Below are positions 46,951 through 57,132 of a stretch of 64,000 nucleotides of DNA, one piece after another. The notes below the pieces were generated by a model. It made no database searches, was not told the origin of the DNA, and worked only from the letters and a program-made list of their open reading frames with translations. Position 1 is the stretch's first letter, and every line of letters starts with the position of its first letter. The stretch comes from Cordylochernes scorpioides (taxonomy: Eukaryota; Arthropoda; Arachnida; Pseudoscorpiones; Chernetidae), in contig CP092884.1 of the NCBI GenBank assembly GCA_030710605.1, positions 17,403,483 through 17,467,482 on the forward strand, given 5' to 3'. The translations under genes were made by a program, and so were the position numbers.

Positions 46951-48089
46951 TCTTCCAACACGGAATATCTATTCCGGGTAGGAATATTTATCTGTGTGCT
47001 ATGACATACATCAGCATAAAGCCGAGGTCCTGATTTCTCTGATATTTCATTCATTTGGCATTTTTCTTCGACCTTCTCTTGGGTATCTGCTGGATCCTCT
47101 TCTAGGATTCTTATAAACTTGACCCTACAATAACGGGCCACGTGCCCTGGCTTGTTACATTTAAAGCAGATTGGTCTTCCATCTTCCGTCCTATTTTTGC
47201 TCACTTCTTGGCTTTTATTGTAAGTGTTTCTCTGAAGGTTTGGTTTCGGCACAAAGTTAGGATTATAAGGACGTCTAGGGGTAGAGGGCTGGGGAAAGTT
47301 GTTTCGATACTGTCTGGGGGTAGGAGGGGAGTCGTTCTTGTAATTATTGGAAACAGGGGCTTGGGGCCTGGAAGTGGTCTGGTAGTTTCGTGCGGCAGTC
47401 GGCGGCACGTACCTCGATTGTTGTTGGGGTCTAGAATAGCGTGGACCGTTATATAGGTTTCTGGATTTCTCCACACGTTCCCGATACTTCTTTTCAAAAT
47501 AATCCATTTTCTTGCACACGACAAGAAGGTCATCGGTCGTTTTAGGAGGGTTCAGGTAGAGCGCGAATGAGTACTCTTTTTTCAGTCCTCCAATAACATG
47601 TTCAATTTTTGTTTCTTCTTCCATTGCGGGGTCAACCTTGTTGCACAACACTAGAATGTCTTCCGCGAACCTGATTGCTGGTTCATTCCAGTGTTGCATT
47701 CTGTTGAGCTTCATTCTAAGTTCTTCTTTATTCGCGTCCAAAGAAAAATCCTGAATGAGGCGGATTTTAATATTTTCCCAGCTCGTGAAACTAGCTTTGT
47801 GTAAATTCAACCAGGTTTTAGCGCTTCCCGTCATGTTCATGGCGGCATAACGAGAAATAATGTAGTCTGCCCAATGGTACAAGAAGCCAATTTCTTCAAG
47901 AGATTCAATCCATGGGCGAGGGTCTTCCGTTCCATCATACTTGGGGATGTCGATGTTGGGATTCAGGACAACTGGGTCGGAACTAGCATCTCTACCAATT
48001 GTTGCACCAGGTTGCGGCTTGGCAGACTCTTCAGCCTGGATTCTCTCCTGTGCTGGGTCTTGCATCTTACCAGAGCGTGTTTCAACCAT
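46941..48089 (-). CDS. Gag of the intact Gypsy
   Basis: 382 codons from an ATG at 48089 (MVETRSGKMQDPAQERIQAE). The first 30 codons lie inside the 5' LTR and the frame reads through the LTR end and the expected primer site (G-A-T then I-G-R-D-A-S). The capsid-like helical region is at about 45-205 (YDGTEDPRPWIESLEEIGFL onward), followed by an Arg/Pro/Asn-rich linker at about 205-300. A CCHC zinc knuckle (CFKCNKPGHVARYC) is at about 308-321. It ends at TAA, directly after the UUUAAAC slippery site. It would form the virus-like particle and package RNA. Confidence 0.94.
   Translation of the reverse strand: MVETRSGKMQDPAQERIQAEESAKPQPGATIGRDASSDPVVLNPNIDIPKYDGTEDPRPWIESLEEIGFLYHWADYIISRYAAMNMTGSAKTWLNLHKASFTSWENIKIRLIQDFSLDANKEELRMKLNRMQHWNEPAIRFAEDILVLCNKVDPAMEEETKIEHVIGGLKKEYSFALYLNPPKTTDDLLVVCKKMDYFEKKYRERVEKSRNLYNGPRYSRPQQQSRYVPPTAARNYQTTSRPQAPVSNNYKNDSPPTPRQYRNNFPQPSTPRRPYNPNFVPKPNLQRNTYNKSQEVSKNRTEDGRPICFKCNKPGHVARYCRVKFIRILEEDPADTQEKVEEKCQMNEISEKSGPRLYADVCHSTQINIPTRNRYSVLEDLN
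46944..46950 (-). promoter_or_regulatory. -1 ribosomal frameshift site UUUAAAC
   Basis: In the gag frame the codons are GAT TTA AAC TAA, giving U UUA AAC with the stop codon next. Slipping back one base gives TTT AAA CTA AGC, which is exactly the pol frame, open with no stop down to protease. This is the classic X-XXY-YYZ heptamer known from retroviruses and coronaviruses. A GC-rich GCGTCGCGCC follows, but I could not establish a pseudoknot by eye. Confidence 0.88.
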
Positions 48090-48339
48090 CCTACAAACTT
48101 ATAAATGGGAATAACGAGATAAGTCTTCTTTAAGTAGCCACCAGAATCCTTTATTTATTTTCTCACATCAAAGAGAGCAGTGAAGTCACAGTGTACCTAA
48201 ATACAAATGATGATAAATTAATAATCTGTTTTAAATAAATATCATATAATATTTTATATAAAAATAAATAAATATATAATTTAAATTTCAAATATATTAA
48301 AACTAATATAAGAAATACGCCATTAATCATGATGTAACA
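48000..48339 (-). repeat. 5' LTR of the intact Gypsy (340 bp)
   Basis: Same ends and length as 43154-43493. It includes the gag ATG (48087-48089) about 90 bp before its inner end. The following bases on the minus strand, ATTGGTAGAGATGCTAG, should hold the primer site. I could not match them to a common tRNA 3' end. Confidence 0.95.
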
Positions 48340-48452
48340 ATATATATATATATATATATATATTAAGAAAAAGGCATCTCCTTATCGTGCAACTGAAAGT
48401 TGCTGATGGCTGGGGCCATCTATCGGAATAAATATCAACTATTCTCGTTGAT

Positions 48453-48485
<33 letters not shown>

Positions 48486-48601
48486 GTGTGTGTGTGTGAA
48501 AAAATAGTACAAATGTAATATTGTACTGGGATAAGGTGCATAAATTAAGAAAAAGGCATCTCCTTATCGTGCAACTGAAAGTTATATAGATATATATATA
48601 T

Positions 48602-48649
48602 ATTAAAAAACGAAAGAAAAAAAAATTTTTTTTTCTTTCGTTTTTTAAT
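48602..48649. repeat. Perfect 48-bp palindrome without loop
   Basis: ATTAAAAAACGAAAGAAAAA and following A run, mirrored exactly by TTTTTCTTTCGTTTTTTAAT. It lies within the Penelope-type region. It may be the junction of two inverted copies or a template-switch product. Confidence 0.9.
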
Positions 48650-48755
48650 GTGCTAAGCGTATTTACGCAAATTTGGCCTTAAATACCCATTTCTTGGTTT
48701 TTCGGGAAGTCATTGGGATCAAAAAATATTTTTTGGTCGCAATGGTTCAGCCTAC

Positions 48756-48797
48756 TCCACGCTGACGAGCGCCAAAAGCGCGAAACGCGTTCGTGGA
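48756..48797 (+). ncRNA. Type I hammerhead ribozyme
   Basis: All core parts are present in order. Helix I strand TCCACG (48756-48761), CTGACGA core (48762-48768), helix II GCGC...GCGC with CAAAA loop (48769-48781), GAAA (48782-48785), a one-base-pair helix III CGCG (48786-48789), UU with cleavage expected after 48791, and helix I return CGTGGA (48792-48797), which pairs with TCCACG over 6 bp. A very short helix III is typical of the minimal hammerheads in Penelope-like elements. It would self-cleave element RNA. Confidence 0.78.
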
Positions 48798-49399
48798 TGG
48801 CTTTTCTTGATTTATCAAGAAATTGAGTTGGCCAAATATCAGGGAACAGGCTAAATCAATGTTTAGTTGATTTCTGTTCCACCAGATGGCGCTCTGCCTT
48901 CTGTAAAGCACATGTGCTCCTGGTCAGGATATGCCATTTTTAATATACATATACAGTAATCCCTCGTTAAGACGAACTCAACGGGAGAACAAAACACCCT
49001 TTTCGTCTTAAAAGAATATATACCGAATTCGTATAAACCGAATTCGTATTAGACGAATTGAATTCGTGGTATCCGGGGGTTGTACTTATGTACTACTGAT
49101 GAGTAAGAAAACTACATTTCTGAGGAATAACGAATAAATTTATTTGAAAACAATATTAATGAAAATATTTTATAATTTTAAGGAACAACAATTATGTATA
49201 TGTATGTACATAAAGTATTTTATTTTAAAAGACAATATGGATAATATAATCACAATGTAAGGCAATAACATAAGAAAATAAGTTTATTTTAAAACACAAA
49301 TAAAAAAGAACAACAAAAGAAACAACTTACATAATATACTTGGTACATACTATGTTTATGTTTATGTGTATGCAGCATATGCAGTATGCATAGAGTATC

Positions 49400-50151
49400 C
49401 TATATCTGGGTTTTCTCTGCAGGCTTCAGAAAGTCTGTTATAGTTTTTTGGTGGTATTTGATTGGGCACTGTTTCAGACACTCCCTTCTTATTTTATCCA
49501 GGTCATCTTCAAAATGAACATCAATATCCGCAGAGGTTTTGGACAGCTTCTGGAGGGTTTCGAGGGCCGCGATTACTTCCCCTCTAGTAGGCATCATTAT
49601 CTCTTCTTTCACCTCATCGTCTTCTGTTTCTTCTTCTTCTTACTTCTTTTCTTTTAATTCGGGTGAGCCGCAAATTTCCAACCCTTCATCCAGGGCAACA
49701 TATTCCAGGAAAGTCAAAGTCTCAGCTGGGTTTGTAGCTGAAAGGAGTTTGGTCCATTCTTCAGGCTCATCAAGCATTGTTTCTGGAAGTGAAAACGAAT
49801 CATCTGTTTTTTCCAGACCCAATAAGACACTTATTTCTTTAGCCTTTTCTTTGACAAGTGCGCCGGATACAGGAATATTATTTTGTCTACTTTTTTTAAA
49901 CCATTTTAAAAGCTCATCTTCCACGTCTTGATGGGATGCTTTTCGAAGTCGTTTTGAAGAGCTCGAAGACCCTGAGGCAACAGCCGCATCTATTTTTTCT
50001 TTGTTTTTAGAATGGTTGATAATGTGGATTTCGCAATTTGAAAATTTTCGGCAATTTGCGACTTAGATAACACTCCACGTGCAACTTCGTCCAAAATTTT
50101 CCTTTTTAAGGCAAGATCAATGGCGTTTTTTTTTCGCGGTTTAGATGACAT
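49400..50151 (-). pseudogene. pogo 1 protein: DNA-binding region and tail, no DDE domain
   Basis: From ATG at 50151 the minus strand gives an N-terminal helix-turn-helix (LALKRKILDEVARGVLSKSQ, then NFQIAKSTLSTIL). A one-base loss in an A run near 50005 shifts the frame. It continues with KRLRKASHQDVEDELLKWFK and QNNIPVSGALVKEKAKEI, the second (CENP-B/Tc5-type) DNA-binding domain, cut short. Then follows directly the tail of Tigger proteins (LTFLEYVALDEGLEICG, an acidic run with one TAA at 49640, and KYHQKTITDFLKP). The whole catalytic DDE region between them is missing. The protein could at most bind DNA. Two lesions only. Confidence 0.82.
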
Positions 50152-53100
50152 GTTTTTGTAGGTTTTTTTTATGGAAGCTCAAACAATTCACACTTCGATT
50201 ATTGAACGAATTATACTCGAAAATGAGTCATCATAACAAACAAAGGACGAATGTTTACACAAAAGACAAAGAGAGCCAATACTTGATATCAACGGCGTTT
50301 TTGTTGTTTTAATAGTTTATTGTTTTACTTATAACTCGCCTTTAAAAACATATTAGAATTCGTTTTAACCGATTGATTATTTCTACTGGGGGCAAAATTT
50401 AATTCGTATTTCGTCATAACCGAATAATTTCGTCTTAACCGGCAAAATCTCTTTGGAAAGCATTAAAATTTAACGGGGGGGGGGGGGAAGAAACGGTTCG
50501 CGCAAACCGAGAGTTCGTATAATCGAGTTTGTCGCGTTCCCTATTTTAGACCTACGAGAACGGAGCATGTAGGAAGTGACTTAGTACAATTTCCTTATTA
50601 AAATTTGCGAGCATAACCTTTCGACAACAATGTCAACACCATCCTCGGAATGCATGTAGTGCCTTAGTAAAATCTTTTATAAAGAAATCTGTAAGTGTAA
50701 CGTTTTGACAACAGGGCCTCTACCACAATAGGTAAAGCGTTTGATATAGAGATAAACAATGTAGAGCCAGAGCATATAAAACTATAACTGGAAGAATGGA
50801 ATATCAGACAACATACAAGGTACAGAAGGATTTTAGAGTTGCAGCTCCAAGTAAAAAGTTTCCATGCCGGCGTGAGAAGGACCCCTCAAGAGAGGCCCCG
50901 TTGATGGACTCTTCCTGGAATGTATGGGGGCGTCGGGTATCGCGCGGGAACTAAAGATGTCTCAGGAATGTGGGGTCCAAACGTCCACCCCCCCCCCGCT
51001 TTCTTCTTCTATGAAAGAAACAAAAAAATGGCGGACCCCTCCTCGTTGTCTCAACTTATCCTTTTAAGAGATTCGCCTTCTAGCGATTTAGCCACCCACT
51101 GAAGACGCTGGGAGCTATTTCATAGAGGAAATTATAGCAACAGATCTCTATAATTTCTACAGATCAACTGTAGATAGATTCATAATAAGGCATTTATAAC
51201 CCAAATTACACAGACAATAGTCAAATAATATACCTGATGGAATACCACCAAAGCAACAGTATGTAAATAGGCGGAACCCGGCAGACAAATAATAGATAGA
51301 ATGGATGGGCGCACCAGATCCATAAATAGAAATGATAGCAATTAAACGTACGCTTCCTCATATCTAATACAGTAATTCTTGTTTCATTAACCATGTTCCA
51401 TAGCTAATTCAAATTTCATATGATAAATTATCATATAATAGTTTTTACCTTAATTTAGAAATATGTAAATAGTCTGTACTTAGTATATATAACAAGAAGT
51501 TAATAGTTCTTTATGGAAATCTTGTAAAGATGTAAATACATTAGGTAAATATATATAGTTACTAACGATCCACTACCATCGCGTTGCTCCTGTAGAAGGT
51601 CCATCATATCCGAAAGCTAGGGCCTTATTAAGCGGGGAAAAAAAATAATACGCAACCTCGGAGTTTATTATTTCTCATAGAGATTTCGCAGAGGTTAAGA
51701 TATTAGAATTAATCTGCTATCTGGATATATATATATGGAAGTGACGCTACTTGTAAAGATTATACTAAAGTCTAACAAATTAAACTATAAAGGCAGCTAA
51801 ACATACTACTTAATAGTGGTCGGTTCTCCCAAAAGAGAAATTTAGACGCTGGAACGGGTCGGACTCGGGTCCGTGACGCACCCAATCTTTTGTGTCACGT
51901 TCTTTGAGATCATACAACGACTTTGGGGGATCTCAGATAAGGATGAACATGTTATTATTAAAAAAAAACTAAAAATATCCTGAATATAGAAGACCTAATT
52001 AACACCTCTATTGAAGTATAATAAGTGGAAATCAATGCTTCCAATTAGATATCATGAAGTACTAGGTTCAGATTTTATTGGTAGAAATCTGATTAAAATG
52101 CGGATATCCTTTAATCCTGATTTTATAGTAAAGATTCGACGAAATACGATAAGTATGTTACCATCTGGATATATGGGAAGATCTCTATTTATAAAGATTA
52201 CACCAAAATCTAACAGATAAAAGACAAGCAAACTATAGACTTATACTATTGACATTAATAATCATAATGTTTCTAAAACAAAGGTCATCAATAAAATTAT
52301 AAAGAGAACAACCTAATGAGTTTAAGGCAACATGGATCTCATTAATTTTTAAATCAACGAACAATATAATGGTAGTCAATGATGGAACATACTGAAACAC
52401 AGACACTCGCTACAGTGTACATGGCCGGCAATTTATGGGAGACTTGATTATTAGCAACATTCCCTTCAAATAGGTAAGAATCATACTATATCTTGTTCAA
52501 ACAGTGGGGGAAAGACAGATTCTTCACATGAGGATACAAATATTATTAAAACCTAACAGATAGATACCCTCAAAACAGCCATAATAAAGTCATATTTTTG
52601 CAACTGTTGCTGTGTAAACATGCCACAGCAAATACACAGTACACAACTCTATTCCATCAGAGTTGGTAGTCCATATTCAGTGGGATTTGATAATAAGTTG
52701 GGGGTATTACCATAAAACTAGAGAATGAAATTGTATAAAAGGAAACAAAACTCTCTGCATGAATTAAATATATATAGGTGTTTATTAAGCAAAGCTTTGG
52801 GGACATTTTTATACTAGCGAGACATTCTATTTACATAATAATCTAGGAAAAGGTGACTTAAGGTTACAAATTCCTCGTTGTATGAGGGAAAATATGGATC
52901 TTCATCTATCCTAACGGGATAAGACACTAAAAATACTAACATTCCATCTTGTATTTAAAGCCCTTTTAGGGCCCATCCAAAATCTAAATGGATTAGATCT
53001 ACTTAAAAAATTAAAAGAGGGAGCTGGGCCATGATGGCGGTCCCTACCTTCTCTCGGAACGGGCGGTAAGGTCTGGTCTCCTTTACGTCTCAGCGTCGAC

Positions 53101-53413
53101 TGGCGGGATTTCTCCTGTCACTGAGCGACTTTTTTCTCTCTCCTCTGTTTAGTCAAAACGGGCCCTTTTTATCCTAGCCTTTCTTCATTTCCATTCGTTG
53201 ATCATGCCAAAGTTTTTATTGACTGGCATTTTGATTCGTCGAGAGCAAACACCCACGTGATCAATGGGCATCTTCATTCGTCGGAAGAAAAACACGCACG
53301 TCCTCCATGACCACGCCCCCCAATTTCCCGTGTTGCCGCGCGTGAAAGAAAATTGTATATTGGATAAAACAAATTAATCCCTAAAAATTAATTCCTTTAG
53401 GAATTAATTAATA

Positions 53414-55019
53414 CAGTAGAACTTGGATAATTCGAACTTCTTTAATTCGAAAACCTCTTTAATTCGAATATTTATCTTGGTCCCTAGAATTTCCTATTTA
53501 AATAATGTTAAAAAATCGTGGTTAATTCGAATTATGTCTTGGATAATTCGAACTTTTACGAGTTAAAATAAGGACCTGATGCCGGTTCAAGGCGTGAAAT
53601 TTTGCGAAATGACGTTGTAATATTGTAACAACGAATTTGTTATTTTATTATTATTAATTATTTTCTTAACAGAGTTATCAATTTTTTTATGTTTATATTT
53701 TGCTACTCTGTAAACTTCCCTCATTGCTTATATTTTATTTTATCAATTATAGTTTGTCCTTGCCTTAAATAAATTGCTGTGTCACGCCAAAGTTTGTCTT
53801 TCCTAATTTTCCACGTGGCAATATCTTGCCGCAAGAGAAGTACTATATATAATAAATTTATTTTTATTGGATTTTTGAGACTCCTTATTTATCAAGAAAG
53901 CTAAAAGGAGCGAATATGTCGGCGCTTCGAACATACAAAACTTTGACGTTGGCTGAAAAAATAGCGGGATTAAAGAAGTAGAGATGGGGATGAAAAAAAA
54001 ATCCGATATTGCTAAGGACTTTGGGATTCCTCGAAACACGTTGTCGACGTACTTAAAAAATAAAGAAAAAATTCTCAGGAGTGAAAGTGAGTGTGATAAA
54101 GGCCGAAAAAGGTTAAGGGAGCCGGGAAATCCTGATTTGGACAAATGTGTTTTAAAATGGTTCAAGCAAGCAAGAGATAAGAAGATTCCCGTGAGTGGTC
54201 ACCTTATAAGAAGCAAAGCTGAACAATTTGCTACTGAAATGGGGAAAACCGATTTTAAGGCGAGTTCTGGGTGGCTAGATGGCTTCAAAGAACGCAACAA
54301 AATTTCGTTCAAAACCATTTGTGGAGAAAGTGGGGCCGTTAATCTACAAGTAGCCGAACAATGGAAAAATAATTTACGGGAATTGATCCAGGATAAAGAC
54401 GGTGAGATAACCGACGCAGATATCATCGCTGAAGTGCTCAACCACAACATTGAAAAACAAGACGGCGACGAGGCATCGGGTGATGAAGACGAGTCATCAG
54501 TTGCCGGGGAAATGAACGTTCCAAGTGCGGCCGAAGCAACGAACTATATCATGCAACTTAGACGCTTTTTTGAAAGTAAAAATGACGTAAGTCCCTCTAT
54601 TTTCCACTCGTTGAATATGTTAGAATCCTTTGTCCTTACTGAAAGACTTAATTCTAGAAAACAGGCTAAGATTTCTGACTTCTTTGGCAAAAATTAAATT
54701 TCAGAGTTCCAACGAAGCAGAATAATCTGTACATTTTTTTAACCAGCAACCTGCCTTTTTTTTGTACATTAATACATCAGTTTTGAAATTTTTTAATATG
54801 TGTATATAGTATATACATACAATTATTGCACATAATCTAAATATACGGTAAAAATGTAAATTTACAGCAACTAATGTTATTCTTAATAAAGGAATTGATC
54901 GAAATTGTGAGATTTTTATTGTTTTAAGCCTTTTTATTCAAAACATCTTTAATTCGAATTTTTGGATAATTCGAATTTTTTTATGGTCCCTTGGGGTTCG
55001 AATTATCCAAGTTCGACTG
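53414..55019 (+). mobile_element. pogo/Tigger element 2 (1606 bp)
   Basis: TIRs CAGTAGAACTTGGATAATTC and the complement of GAATTATCCAAGTTCGACTG differ at one position and are flanked by TA (53412-53413, 55020-55021). Repeated AATTCGAA motifs lie just inside both ends. It is nested inside the third long LTR, so it is the youngest layer of this stack. Confidence 0.95.
53917..54697 (+). pseudogene. pogo 2 protein: DNA-binding region fused to C-terminal tail, DDE lost
   Basis: The ATG at 53917 starts MSALRTYKTLTLAEKIAGLK, but a frameshift (about 53965) hits a stop. An internal ATG at 53984 opens 237 codons. These read: the rest of the first helix-turn-helix (DIAKDFGIPRNTLSTYLKNK); the Tc5-type second DNA-binding domain (CVLKWFKQARDKKIPVSGHL through SSGWLDGFKERNKISFKTIC); a spacer VAEQWKNNLRELIQ; then GEITDADIIAEVLN, an acidic stretch (DGDEASGDEDESS), a helical module (EATNYIMQLRRFFES) and the end QAKISDFFGKN. 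Full Tigger transposases have about 200 residues with D...D...D between the spacer and the tail; here they are absent and the frame stays open across the join. It could act as a DNA-binding competitor, which is an inference. Confidence 0.85.
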
Positions 55020-55476
55020 TATATATATATATCCCGAGTATATAAAAATTATTGATTTACATGTTTATATGACAAATTGTTTTCCTTAGGTCACCTACTA
55101 CCAAAAATGAGGGGAATATATGTACATATGGTACAGCAATATATGTACATATGGTACAGCAGTTCTCAGCACGGATGTCTCTGGATGTCACTCGTGTCTT
55201 CCCTCCCCCACCAGGCATCAGCTTTTGGCATGGAAGTCTGGTGTCTTCAGGTGTCTGTTCTTTGTACATCCTTCCAAGAGAGGCCCTGCGTCAGGGAAGG
55301 GGGCCTTTAGAGCATCGTCGGCCATCGTTGGGAGTTCTCCACCTAGGCAACAAACACTTCGGCGAGACACTGCGTATATATATGTTTATATGATGTAAAT
55401 GAATGTTTACATCTTTGTTGGGTTTTGTTTAATGGAAAAACTGACCCAACAATTTCGTGATAACGAGGGATTACTG

Positions 55477-57007
55477 TATATATATATATTAAAAATAAAG
55501 AAGGCATCTCCTGACCACAAGCACATGTGCTTTTTCATATATATATATATAACTATGTGAAAATAGTACAAAAGTAAATTTATACTTAGATCAGGTGGAT
55601 AATTGGTAAAAAAAATATCTCCATGATCTTACAAATGAAAGTTATTTATGGCTTGCGCTTCTATCTAAATAACAACTAATCAATCATTGATTTGTAATTA
55701 TTCCAGAATTGGCCAAATACAGTTTCTTTATTGATCAAGAAAATGGCCGATTCTAGAATAAAATTAAAAATCATAGATTAGTTGAATATTTATTCAGATA
55801 GATGGCGGAAGCCATCAGCAACTTTTAATTGCACGATCAATAATTGCCTTTTTTTCTTAACATAACAAAGTGTAATGCGTCGGCTGCGTAAATAATTTTC
55901 TTTAAAAATTCCCAATTACTTCTTGCTGTGCGTGTTTAACTTCAAAACAAATACAAAGACATTACAGTCAGACTTGTTTCAAAGTGTTCTTGAATAAAGG
56001 TTATATAAAAAGTCAATGTGTCTAAGTTAAAATTAAAAATGGCTAAATTAAAATAGAAAATGGCTAAATTAAAATAGAAAACGTCTAATTAAAAGTTAAA
56101 ACCTATAAATATAATAATAGTTCAATGGCAGGAACAAAAATATTTATTTTTCCTTTTTAGTGCATTTTAATGAAGCTATTTTTAAAAACGTATTTTATTT
56201 ATTAGTTATTTATGTGTTTTGAAACTATCTTAAGAAATATTTGTTAAAATATTTTCATATAAAAATTTCATCTTAAAAAAATATATATTTAAAAGATCGT
56301 AGATAAAATTTCAAAATAAACAAAAAGCATTTGGTAACTTTTGGAAAGACCCAAAATTAAAACGTAGAAAGGTTTCACTTTTTGTTGCAATTTTGAGCAC
56401 CATAAAGAGAATATACTGTAAGAAAAAAAAAACAATTATTTTAAAATCAAAATGTTTGAATCTGATGAAGAAAACCTACTTCTATATGAAAATCGTGAGT
56501 TTTAAATAACTATAGCTCATATATAAATAACAAAGTTGCGAGAGAATGGTATACTTGTACCAGAAATGTCAACTCCCCCTTTAGATATGCATTAGAACAA
56601 TACGTTTTCTTAATCAGCCTAGTATATTATCCACTAACACATAAAGCAAATATAGTTAAAACATTAACAAAGAGAATACACACGCATTGCTCGTAACAGA
56701 ATGCAAAAATTAAAGAAACCCAAAGTATCATAAAAGATCTTAAAGAAGCCGGTTTACCAATTGAATTTATATTGAAGAATCACCACAAACCCATAGGTAA
56801 CCATAACCCTGTCAACAAAGACTCGGGAGATTTATAAAGCAATATGCTACATCTCATATTCACACACATCAATAGCCATAGACCCACACATCAGAAAATT
56901 TGATATTAAAACATATTATAGAAATTTACCTAATATTGGTACCATATAAGAAATGGAAGCAATAGTTGTCCATAGTTTGCTTGACTACTATTCTAAGATT
57001 CCACCCT
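55477..57007. other. AT-rich stretch with a foldback repeat
   Basis: 55500-55535 mirrors 48905-48945 (flanks of pogo 1). 55617-55860 is a long imperfect inverted repeat: ATGAAAGTTATTTATGGCTT on the left and, in complement, AAAGTTGCTGATGGCTTCCG on the right, centred near 55735. Both arms resemble the repeat at 48363-48450. From 55870 to 57007 I see no gene. A short tandem AAATGGCTAAATTAAAATAG lies at about 56038. Confidence 0.6.
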
Positions 57008-57132
57008 TCATTGCAGTCTATATAAGCAGAATCGTTCAATACAGTATTAGAGCTCTAAGAAGCGGTCTGGTAGATTGCTTCTTAGAGCTCTAATACTGTA
57101 TTGAACGATTCTGCTTATATATGCTGCAATGA
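57008..57132. repeat. 125-nt hairpin with 56-bp arms
   Basis: Arms 57008-57063 and 57077-57132 are reverse complements with about two mismatches (near TCTATATAAG versus CATATATAAG). The loop is 13 nt, GGTCTGGTAGATT. The match includes AGAGCTCTAAGAAGC next to the loop. Confidence 0.95.

Larger units (their letters stand above)
43154..48339 (-). mobile_element. Intact Gypsy LTR retrotransposon (5186 bp)
   Basis: Two 340-bp LTRs (43154-43493 and 48000-48339) that look identical enclose open gag (46941-48089) and pol (43477-46950) on the minus strand, with a polypurine tract before the 3' LTR. It sits in a TA microsatellite. Flanks are compatible with a 4-bp ATAT target duplication, though the repeat makes this ambiguous. 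Identical-length LTRs and uninterrupted frames mark a recent insertion, the only apparently autonomous element in the window. Confidence 0.95.
48340..48953. mobile_element. Penelope-type (hammerhead-bearing) repeat remnants
   Basis: Contains two copies of TAAGAAAAAGGCATCTCCTT (48363 and 48546) with CGTGCAACTGAAAGTT, separated by TA/TG microsatellite. It also contains a perfect palindrome (48602-48649), a hammerhead ribozyme (48756-48797) and a CCAGATGGCGCTCTGCC block (48880). Related pieces occur at 55500-55860 and 59820-59900. Hammerheads of this small type are known from Penelope-like elements and retrozymes. No RT or GIY-YIG domain is present here, so this is a fragment or non-autonomous copy. 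Confidence 0.55.
50530..55451 (-). repeat. Third, divergent long LTR (solo), split by pogo 2
   Basis: Starts TGTCGCGTTCCCTATTTTAG (compare TGTTGGGTTTCCCGTTTTGG at 32340) and ends GACCCAACA. It shares GAAGACGCTGGGAGCTATTT (51104), GACTCGGGTCCGTGAC (51864), the TTTGATAATAAGTTGGG block (52685), GGTCTGGTCTCC (53070) and GCACGGATGTCTCTGGATGT (55169) with the giant Gypsy LTRs. It is about 3.3 kb without pogo 2. No gag or pol lies beside it, so it is a solo LTR. No target duplication is evident. A degraded GAAAGCTAGGGCC stem-loop motif lies at 51612. Confidence 0.8.
48954..55476 (-). mobile_element. pogo/Tigger element 1 (split by a long LTR)
   Basis: The left end CAGTAATCCCTCGTTAAGAC matches the complement of the right end (GATAACGAGGGATTACTG) and both are flanked by TA (48952-48953, 55477-55478). 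About 1.6 kb is its own sequence (48954-50529 and 55452-55476). The rest is a long-LTR insertion 25 bp from its right end. It carries a minus-strand DNA-binding-type ORF. It inserted in a TA-rich centre of a short inverted repeat (GCACATGTGCT...GGTCAGGA on both sides). Confidence 0.9.
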
